Of a stretch of 64,000 nt of DNA, positions 58,087 to 64,000 are shown in pieces. The translations under genes and the position numbers were made by a program. The notes beneath the pieces are model-generated. The model worked only from the letters and a program-made list of their open reading frames with translations, did not search any database and was not told the origin of the DNA. The stretch's first letter is position 1; the number at the start of each line of letters is the position of its first letter. The stretch comes from Peribacillus sp. Bi96 (GTDB lineage Bacteria; Bacillota; Bacilli; Bacillales; DSM-1321), in assembly GCF_918698115.1 (NCBI RefSeq), contig NZ_CAKKLV010000010.1:98731-162730 (forward strand), read 5' to 3'.

Positions 58087-58118
58087 AAAACGCCGGACAT
58101 ATAAAATGTCCGGCATTC
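58087..58118 (-). terminator. Terminator of the fabZ unit
   Basis: GCCGGACAT / ATGTCCGGC stem, followed on the minus strand by GTTTTTTTTT. It lies about 150 nt after fabZ. Confidence 0.8.
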
Positions 58119-58265
58119 AAAGGGAGAATAGAAAGGATCTTATCTGCTTTTGCTTTTTATAAGCAATGCAGTGCTTCTTTTATATATACACTGCTACACG
58201 ATCCCCTAAACCTTTTTTGAAATATAGTTATATGAATCCATTTTATAAAAATGAATGTACTTTTT

Positions 58266-58691
58266 TTATTTGTCACCAAAAGCAAACATGATATCGGCTT
58301 CACATGCTATTTCGCCATCCACCGTTGCGACCGCTTTCCCTTTGCCCATCGAGCCTCTCATACGCACTATTTCGACTTCAAGACGCAGCTGATCACCTGG
58401 TTTTACCTGCTTTTTAAAACGACAATTATCAATTCCAGCGAAAAATGCAAGACGCCCTTTATATTCATCTTGTTTCAAAACGGCTACAGCGCCGACTTGC
58501 GCTAAAGCCTCGACAATTAATACCCCTGGCATAACTGGGTAATCCGGAAAATGCCCATTAAAGAATTCTTCATTCGCTGAGACATTCTTCAAACCTACCG
58601 CTCTTTTCCCCTCATCTATTTCTATGATCCGGTCCACTAATAAGAATGGGTAGCGATGCGGAATGATTTCCTTTATTTGTGTGATATCAAG
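58266..58691 (-). CDS. fabZ: 3-hydroxyacyl-[acyl-carrier-protein] dehydratase FabZ
   Basis: Dehydrates 3-hydroxyacyl-ACP in type II fatty acid synthesis. The 141-aa hot-dog fold protein has [14 protein letters not shown], the catalytic His H48 in [11 protein letters not shown] and the catalytic Glu E62 in [12 protein letters not shown]. The ATG at 58691 follows CAGGAGG. The neighbours flhP, flhO and mbl match B. subtilis, where fabZ (ywpB) lies in the same region. Confidence 0.96.
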   Translation of the reverse strand, partial: LDITQIKEIIPHRYPFLLVDRIIEIDEGKRAVGLKNVSANEEFFNGHFPDYPVMPGVLIVEALAQVGAVAVLKQDEYKGRLAFFAGIDNCRFKKQVKPGDQLRLEVEIVRMRGSMGKGKAVATVDGEIACEADIMFAFGDK

Positions 58692-58734
58692 CATATTTTT
58701 TTCCTCCTGAGATTTTTTTTTCAATAACGTAAAC

Positions 58735-58818
58735 GTGCCCCTGCCTTAAAGACAGAGGCGTGGTTGCCATGTACTATAGAACCGAAACCGACGGCAACTG
58801 CCTCATAAGACAAGGCAC
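58735..58818. repeat. Imperfect long inverted repeat between fabZ and the EpuA-like gene
   Basis: Outer arms GTGCCCCTGCCTTA and TAAGACAAGGCAC (imperfect), middle arms GAGGC/GCCTC and inner arms GGTTGCC/GGCAAC are nested around a 22-nt loop. The arm begins at the stop codon of the small membrane protein gene. It forms an extended hairpin on either strand but lacks a U-tract. Confidence 0.6.
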
Positions 58819-59072
58819 TATGCACCCTTATTCACTATATCAATAATATGGGTCCATGTGGATTTTTGGAAAACATCCATTGCATGTCCTCCCCCGATCA
58901 CACTATAACCTAATAGTGCCCCGGACAATACAGCAATGAAAATCAATCCGATAACAATGAGTAAACGAAGCCAAATTGGCAAAAGACGGACCTTGATTCT
59001 ACGATTCGGTTTCGTCTCAACTTCCTTTATCTCTTCTTCAATTTGTTGTCTCATTACACGATTTTGTTCCAT
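58818..59072 (-). CDS. Small single-pass membrane protein, EpuA family
   Basis: An 84-aa protein with a charged cytoplasmic N-terminus (EEEIKEVETKPNRRIKVR), one hydrophobic helix (about 33-55, LRLLIVIGLIFIAVLSGALLGYSVIGG) and a short external tail. It fits the EpuA family often listed as DNA-directed RNA polymerase subunit beta, a label I consider wrong. It is transcribed after flhP and before fabZ. The function is unknown. Confidence 0.75.
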   Translation of the reverse strand: MEQNRVMRQQIEEEIKEVETKPNRRIKVRLLPIWLRLLIVIGLIFIAVLSGALLGYSVIGGGHAMDVFQKSTWTHIIDIVNKGA

Positions 59073-59244
59073 ATAGAATGTGAAAGCTCCTTTTTCTAAG
59101 AAAACTCGCCGACTGATTTTTCTCTATACTCCAGAAATTCGGCAGCTATGCAAAATGATAGGCACAAACGATTCTCTTTGCTATGAATTCATTATAACCG
59201 ATTTGCTATAATTCCGCAGGGAAGCATTTTATTTTCCAGAAAAC

Positions 59245-60093
59245 TCAACGGATTCCATTGATTAATCCACTCATTTGATCAGCCATCGTAACTGCCCGGG
59301 ATTGAAATTGATAAGAACGCTGAACAGTGATCAGATCCGTCATTTCTTTGGAAAGGTCGACATTTGATGACTCCAGAGTGCCTTGACGGACAGCTATTTG
59401 ATTACGGGTATTCCCTGTTAGTGCAGTCATGATATCATTTTTTGCAACACCCAAGGCATCGATGTTTTCAGGAAGGCCCAGTAAATTTCCGCCTAGCTGA
59501 TCAAGAAATTGCGGTTTCTTGACCGAGACGATGCCGAGCCCAAAACTCTTTTCGCCGTATTCTTCCGTATCCACCAACAATAAGCCATTTTCCGAGATCT
59601 TAATGTCTTTAATACTTCCGTCAATAAGGATCGGGTTTCCATTTTCGTCAAGGACTTGATGTCCTGCGGAGGTAACGAGCACCATTTGTTCTGGACCATT
59701 CCCATTAGGAGATAAATAAAAGGCACCATCCCGTGTAAGCCTTATATTGATTCCTTTGTCATCCTTAACGCTTACAGTGAAGAATTGGTCTTCCCTAGTG
59801 AATGCTGCATCAAGGTTACGGTCGGTCGTCTTTAATGCCCCCTGCGATAGCACCAATTGAGATTGGCTTATCCTAGCACCTGTTCCCTGTCGAATGCCAG
59901 GTGTGGTCAACCTCCCTTTTTCCTTCGTCTCACTCGGCTGATTATTGAAACTCTGTATCAATAAGTCATTGAAACTTGTTTGGGTCTTTTTGTAGGCAGT
60001 CGTGTCCACATTAGCGATATTATTACTTATTTGATCGAGTTTACTTTGAAGTTGGTTCAGCGTATTCGTCGCTGTCATCATGGTCCGATTCAT
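59245..60093 (-). CDS. flhP: Flagellar hook-basal body protein FlhP
   Basis: A 282-aa FlgE/FlgG-class rod or hook-basal body protein. N-terminal ANNIAN-like motif QISNNIANVDTTAYKKTQTSF, central SSQLVLSQGALKTTDRNLDAAF, the LDENGNPIL segment and the C-terminal VDLSKEMTDLITVQRSYQFQSRAVTMADQMSGLI heptad helix are standard for the family. It follows flhO in the order of B. subtilis. AAGGGG precedes the ATG. Confidence 0.93.
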   Translation of the reverse strand: MNRTMMTATNTLNQLQSKLDQISNNIANVDTTAYKKTQTSFNDLLIQSFNNQPSETKEKGRLTTPGIRQGTGARISQSQLVLSQGALKTTDRNLDAAFTREDQFFTVSVKDDKGINIRLTRDGAFYLSPNGNGPEQMVLVTSAGHQVLDENGNPILIDGSIKDIKISENGLLLVDTEEYGEKSFGLGIVSVKKPQFLDQLGGNLLGLPENIDALGVAKNDIMTALTGNTRNQIAVRQGTLESSNVDLSKEMTDLITVQRSYQFQSRAVTMADQMSGLINGIR

Positions 60094-60148
60094 GGATATT
60101 CCCCTTACATGTTCAATTTCCCAAAGCCGCTTTTCTTCTAATGTTCAC

Positions 60149-60988
60149 TTAAAGCTTGCCAACTTCATTGACCGCTTTATCCAAACTTTTATCATAGGCT
60201 TGAAGGACCTTCTGACTCGATTCAAAGGAACGGTATGCCGACATCATTTCTGTCATCGTTCTCGATTGATCGACATTAGAGCCTTCAAGGAAGCCTTGCT
60301 TAGTAGAAAAACCAACCTCTAAGGCTGCGTATGCGCTTGGTAATCCCCCATCATTCAACACCCTATAAAGGCCTTCCCCGTCCTTCATGAGCTGTGATGA
60401 TGGATTATCTGAATAACCGATGCCCAGACGTGCCGTTTGAACATTTCCTTCTAAAAGAATACCGTTTTCCGTTATGGTGAACCGATCGCTATCAAGCTTG
60501 ATCCGCTCATTACTTTCATTCAATACATAATGACCAGCAGGTGTAGTTAAATAACCTTGTCCATCTAGAGTAAAACTGCCGTTGCGCGTATAACGAAGGT
60601 TACCATCACCATCCTGAACAGTAAAAAACACCGATCCTTGCCGGCCGGTTTCTTCATTGATTGGAGGGTTTTCATCAGCCAAGGCAATATCTGTATTAAG
60701 CTGGGTCTCCTCCAATGTACCCTGGGTAAATAAAGGGTTAGCCTCCTGTACGTAAACGCCGGTACTAAGCCCACCAATCTTGGATAAAGTAGACATACTC
60801 AATTTGTTCTCCGTAGGAATCGTTTTACCATCCATGTTGCTAATAAGCATTTCCGGAAATGACCTTACACTTGTTTGATCCGCCTTATACCCCGTTGTAT
60901 TTGCATTGGACATATTATTTGTGAGCAATTCCGTTCGCCTTTGCTGTGTAAGCATCCCGGAAGCAGCTGTATAAAAACCTCTTAACAT
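60149..60988 (-). CDS. flhO: Flagellar hook-basal body protein FlhO
   Basis: A 279-aa FlgG-class flagellar rod protein. N-terminus MLRGFYTAASGMLTQQRR and the motif NNMSNANTTGYKADQTS; the C-terminal helix is SNVDQSRTMTEMMSAYRSFESSQKVLQAYDKSLDKA. I take the ATG at 60988; the in-frame ATG at 61003 overlaps the Shine-Dalgarno GAGGGTG. It lies between mbl and flhP as in B. subtilis. Confidence 0.93.
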   Translation of the reverse strand: MLRGFYTAASGMLTQQRRTELLTNNMSNANTTGYKADQTSVRSFPEMLISNMDGKTIPTENKLSMSTLSKIGGLSTGVYVQEANPLFTQGTLEETQLNTDIALADENPPINEETGRQGSVFFTVQDGDGNLRYTRNGSFTLDGQGYLTTPAGHYVLNESNERIKLDSDRFTITENGILLEGNVQTARLGIGYSDNPSSQLMKDGEGLYRVLNDGGLPSAYAALEVGFSTKQGFLEGSNVDQSRTMTEMMSAYRSFESSQKVLQAYDKSLDKAVNEVGKL

Positions 60989-61266
60989 CTTCTTCACCCT
61001 CATTCAACATAACTTATCCGTTCAATTTCTCATATCTTTCTTATCGGTCATGAACATCAGTATCTTAAGGAAAAAAGAAAAGCATTAGGCAGAAGAGTTT
61101 GTCTGTATTTTAGGCTAGGTCAAATTTAAAGGAATGGTGTTAAATTATTGATTAAAAGAAGAGGGCCTATTGCTCATCAGTACTAGAACTGCACGCACTT
61201 TCACTATGCCTCATGTTTGTCTGAACCTTAGACCCCTATCTTATGATGCAGATTTCCATCCGCTTT

Positions 61267-62268
61267 TTAGTTGAACTTGTGGCGTGGCAATTTATCCATA
61301 TTATCAAGCATGATACCAGTTCCAATTGCTACACAGTCCATTGGATGCTCTGCGACGAGTACTGGGACTTTGAGTTCTTCCGCAAGTAGTAAGTCAATGC
61401 CGTGAAGCAATGCTCCGCCACCTGTTAAAATGACGCCACGATCGATGATATCAGCTGAAAGTTCAGGTGGTGTCCGTTCAAGTACGCTTTTCGCAGCTTG
61501 TACAATGATGGAAACCTGCTCGCGAAGAGCTTCCTCAATTTCTTCAGAGTTGACCGAAATGGTCCTAGGTAATCCTGATACCATATCACGCCCACGAATA
61601 TCGATGACTTCATTACGTGAACCAGGGAAGACGGTTGCAACCTGGATTTTAATGTTTTCCGCAGTACGTTCACCAATCAGAAGTTTATACTTCCGCTTGA
61701 TATAATGTAAAATTTCATTATCGAATTTGTCACCGGCCATTTTAATTGAAGAAGATGTAACGATATCCCCCATTGAAAGAACGGCTATATCGGTTGTACC
61801 GCCGCCAATGTCTACGACCATATTGCCGCTTGGTTGGAAAATATCCATACCAGCGCCGATTGCAGCCACTTTTGGTTCTTCTTCAAGGAATACTTTCTTC
61901 CCGCCACTTTTTTCAGCAGCTTCTTTAATCGCTTTTTGCTCGACACTTGTTATGTTTGTCGGGCAGCAAATCAAAATTCTAGGCTTTGAAAGGAAGCCTT
62001 TCACATTCAATGTATTGATAAAATGCTTAAGCATCGATTCTGTTACATCAAAATCCGCAATGACCCCGTCTTTTAAAGGACGAATTGCGATGATGTTTCC
62101 TGGAGTACGGCCTACCATTTTACGAGCCTCTTCCCCGACAGCAAGAACGCGGTTTGTATTCTTATCAATCGCTACTACCGATGGCTCATTTAACACAATT
62201 CCTTTACCTTTGACATGTATAAGAACATTGGCTGTTCCAAGATCTATCCCAATATCTCTAGCAAACAT
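61267..62268 (-). CDS. mbl: Actin-like cell-shape protein Mbl (MreB family)
   Basis: A 333-aa bacterial actin that organises the elongasome along the lateral wall. ATP-binding phosphate loops are GIDLGTANVLI (residues 6-16) and VVDIGGGTTDIAVLS; VILTGGGALLHGID is the adenosine motif. MreB-family signature LICCPTNITSVEQKAIKEAAEKSGG is present. AGGAGG precedes the ATG. Position between spoIIID and flhO identifies it as Mbl rather than MreB or MreBH. Confidence 0.95.
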   Translation of the reverse strand: MFARDIGIDLGTANVLIHVKGKGIVLNEPSVVAIDKNTNRVLAVGEEARKMVGRTPGNIIAIRPLKDGVIADFDVTESMLKHFINTLNVKGFLSKPRILICCPTNITSVEQKAIKEAAEKSGGKKVFLEEEPKVAAIGAGMDIFQPSGNMVVDIGGGTTDIAVLSMGDIVTSSSIKMAGDKFDNEILHYIKRKYKLLIGERTAENIKIQVATVFPGSRNEVIDIRGRDMVSGLPRTISVNSEEIEEALREQVSIIVQAAKSVLERTPPELSADIIDRGVILTGGGALLHGIDLLLAEELKVPVLVAEHPMDCVAIGTGIMLDNMDKLPRHKFN

Positions 62269-62574
62269 TTCTTAAATCCTCCTTGAATATCCTCACATAT
62301 AACCTACTTCTGTCCTAATTGTTTATTTTACCATATTGCATTGACACAAGTAAGTATGAATTATAAATAATCACTAACAGAGACTATTTTTACCTAAAAT
62401 CCCAATATGTATTAAATTTCAATACCATAAGTACTATTTTCTGCCTTTCCCCATAAAAAAAATCCCGGTACGGAATCGGAGTCAAAAATCAGAAAAAAGT
62501 TGACACATTTTCATGTCCCTTTATCCATTCCCTGATTGCCCGATCACTTCCAAATACCGGAATGATATCAGTGA
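62269..62574. other. Intergenic region mbl/spoIIID
   Basis: About 305 bp. A weak minus-strand hairpin with TTTTTTTT (about 62456-62482) may end spoIIID transcription. No gene or other element was recognised. Confidence 0.4.
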
Positions 62575-62847
62575 TTATTTAACGATTTCTTCTTCTCTTT
62601 CAGATCGTTTATATTTTAATTTTGTTGCTTCACCACCTCTAAGGTGACGAATGGATTTATGATAATCCAATATATCCTTCACTTCGTTAGCCAAATCTGG
62701 ATTAATTTCTGGCAGCCTCTCCGTTAAGTCTTTATGCACTGTACTTTTAGAGACTCCAAACTCTTTTGCAATGACCCGGACTGTTTTTCTAGTTTCCACG
62801 ATATACTTTCCTATCTTGATAGTTCTTTCTTTGATGTAATCGTGCAC
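62575..62847 (-). CDS. spoIIID: Sporulation transcription factor SpoIIID
   Basis: Mother-cell DNA-binding regulator that switches the sigma-E programme toward sigma-K during sporulation. The 90-aa protein is a close match to B. subtilis SpoIIID: HDYIKERTIKIGKYIVETRK, the helix-turn-helix TVRVIAKEFGVSKSTVHKDL, and NPDLANEVKDILDYHKSIRH. The likely start is a GTG at 62847, 9 nt after GGGGAGG; the longer frame begins inside the ribosome binding site. A GATTCG/CGAATC hairpin lies about 45 bp upstream. Confidence 0.96.
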   Translation of the reverse strand: MHDYIKERTIKIGKYIVETRKTVRVIAKEFGVSKSTVHKDLTERLPEINPDLANEVKDILDYHKSIRHLRGGEATKLKYKRSEREEEIVK

Positions 62848-63173
62848 ACCACTCGACCTCCCCAAATTGGATGTGAGAAGTGTGAAATGAGATTCGTATT
62901 TTTCGAATCGAATACCGCTGCCCTATAAACAATGAAAGATAGAATTATTCACCTATTAGATAATTTGTAATAAACGATTCCTCACCTCAAACACTCTCTT
63001 TGCATGGTTTATAACATCTTATTAGCTTGGTTAAGAATATATGCCTAATGGGACAGGAGGTTTGGATTTATTTCTTAGTTTTATCTATTTATTTTCCTTA
63101 GGAACAAATTATTTCCCGAGAAATTTGTCGCAAATTCAACTATTTCAGCAAATTGCTCAATATTTCCTCGAAA
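62848..63173. other. spoIIID upstream region up to the intron boundary
   Basis: About 325 bp, AT-rich. It holds the 6-bp inverted repeat GATTCG-N7-CGAATC (62891-62909) in the spoIIID leader. No gene was recognised. The right end is the presumed 3' exon of the intron. Confidence 0.4.
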
Positions 63174-64000
63174 ATCGAGTAGGAGGAGGCGCCTAGCCTC
63201 CGACCTCTCACACCACCGTACGTACCGTTCGGTATACGGCGGTTCAGTTTAAGTCTGACGTAGTTTTGTATATCGTTCATATAGATTTACTAACCCTTGG
63301 TGGTGCCAATAAACATTATTAAGGGTTTTGTCTAGAATAGGACTATGCGCTATGCGCCAATAACCCTTTCTGCTATTTCCCCATTCATATGCTTTTCCAA
63401 ATGGGACGCCTAATCCTTTGAGTTTCCTCACTCTCGTTCTTGGCAATTTCCATTGTTTCCATAGGCACATCCTGAGTCTTCTTCGAATCCATGAATCTAA
63501 ATTCTTCAATACGTTCGGGGTATCAATGAGGGCGAAATACCCCATCCAACCTCTAAGGTATTGCTTTAACTTATTTATTCGGAGTTTCATGGGTATCGGT
63601 AATTTTCTCGAGGTCATTTCCCTGATTCGTTTCTTTACTCTCTTCACCGTTTGTTTAGCCAGTAGAACCTTCAGGTTCTTCTTTGACTTCGTGAAACTAA
63701 AACCGAGAAACGTTCTGTTCCAAGGGCGATCATACTTCGACTTCTCGTAGTTGACCTTTAGCTTCAGTTTATTTTCAATGAAGCTTGAGATATTTCCCAT
63801 TGCACGTTTGGCGGCTTTTCGTGTCTTCACAAAGATAGTACTGTCATCCGCATACCTTACGAATCGAAGATTACGTTTCTCTAGTTCTTTATCTAAATCG
63901 TCTAACATGATATTAGATAATAAAGGACTTAACGGACCTCCTTGCGGAGTTCCCTCCTCACTTTTATGAAAAAGTCCGCCTATCATAATGCCTGCTTGAA
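63174..64000 (-). mobile_element. Group II intron, 3' part (continues beyond the window)
   Basis: The minus strand encodes the end of an intron-encoded reverse transcriptase followed by the typical 3' RNA domains: domain V as paired CCGCCGTATAC and GTACGTACGGTGG around a CGAA tetraloop (about 63205-63243), then a domain VI-like stem GGAGGCTA/TAGGCGCCTCC-type and the terminal CTACTCGAT at 63174-63182. The 5' part lies off the right edge. Confidence 0.85.
63249..64000 (-). CDS. ltrA: Group II intron reverse transcriptase/maturase LtrA (partial, N-terminus outside window)
   Basis: The visible C-terminal 249 codons contain RT motifs EGTPQGGPLSPLLSNIMLDDLD and the catalytic FVRYADDST (YADD), then the thumb and the maturase X domain typical of intron-encoded proteins (RINKLKQYLRGWMGYFAL, DSWIRRRLRMCLWKQWKLPRTR). 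No clear C-terminal HNH endonuclease is seen. The protein splices its own intron RNA and reverse transcribes it during retrohoming. The reading frame is open through the window edge (QAGIM precedes the first internal Met), so the N-terminus is missing. Confidence 0.93.
   Translation of the reverse strand, partial: QAGIMIGGLFHKSEEGTPQGGPLSPLLSNIMLDDLDKELEKRNLRFVRYADDSTIFVKTRKAAKRAMGNISSFIENKLKLKVNYEKSKYDRPWNRTFLGFSFTKSKKNLKVLLAKQTVKRVKKRIREMTSRKLPIPMKLRINKLKQYLRGWMGYFALIDTPNVLKNLDSWIRRRLRMCLWKQWKLPRTRVRKLKGLGVPFGKAYEWGNSRKGYWRIAHSPILDKTLNNVYWHHQGLVNLYERYTKLRQT

Noticed and set aside
58818..59072. DNA-directed RNA polymerase beta subunit label for the small membrane protein
   Set aside because: The protein has 84 residues with one membrane helix and no RNA polymerase motif; the name traces to a family mislabel.

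Overview
The window reads as the chromosome of a low-GC, Gram-positive, spore-forming member of the Bacillaceae. The backbone is collinear in part with Bacillus subtilis: degS-degU, yvyE, a LytR/TagU protein, tagO, the tag teichoic acid genes, ssbB, ywpF, fabZ, flhP, flhO, mbl and spoIIID. The strong Shine-Dalgarno sequences and the sporulation gene spoIIID support this. A Peribacillus/Bacillus simplex-type organism is my guess, not something the sequence proves.

Layout. 1-2990: the degSU two-component pair (degU is cut by the left edge) and yvyE. 3169-18819: a wall teichoic acid (WTA) locus with the ligase tagU, initiators tagO and tagA, exporter tagGH, two tagF-type polymerases in tandem, and tagD-tagB. 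Set inside it is a membrane polysaccharide module (O-antigen-ligase/polymerase family protein, MurJ/MviN-family flippase, GT4 glycosyltransferases). 19140-33274: envelope genes, namely a LysM-NlpC/P60 endopeptidase behind a perfect WalR box, a second LCP protein, an LtaS-like sulfatase, an accessory SecA2 with a SLAP-domain partner, an alkaline phosphatase, a LytB/SpoIID-type protein and a PBP3-like transpeptidase. 33427-37259: a CorA-like protein, then an accessory patch with two or three very small genes and a PlcR-type XRE/TPR regulator. 37853-44888: a SWIM/SNF2 pair and a LysE exporter with a divergent MocR regulator. 45030-55773: a small hypothetical gene, a large Vpr-like subtilase and an appDFABC-type oligopeptide importer. 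56071-62847: the ssbB to spoIIID backbone. 63174-64000: the 3' part of a group II intron running off the right edge.

The most notable observation is at 35.2-37.3 kb. A 37-codon gene at 36056-36169 (minus strand, outside usual gene-length cutoffs) has a good ribosome binding site, an N-terminal export signal, two tandem C-terminal copies of a PapR-like heptapeptide ([SA]ELPGLY), and its own terminator. It is divergent from a PlcR-like regulator. The two peptide copies use different synonymous codons in four of six positions, which argues for selection on the peptide. A motif centred on TATAACT occurs four times across this patch, upstream of the peptide, the regulator, a 48-aa gene and near a 105-aa gene. 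This looks like an undescribed RRNPP-type quorum-sensing circuit and its local regulon.

A second theme is a family of GC-rich, REP-like intergenic elements of about 110-130 bp (21.5, 28.3-28.8, 45.7 and 46.0 kb). One locus is amplified as a 199-bp tandem repeat. Two loci are bracketed by near-duplicate terminator hairpins. A decayed REP-associated-transposase-like fragment lies at 37.5 kb. No rRNA, tRNA, CRISPR array or prophage was seen.
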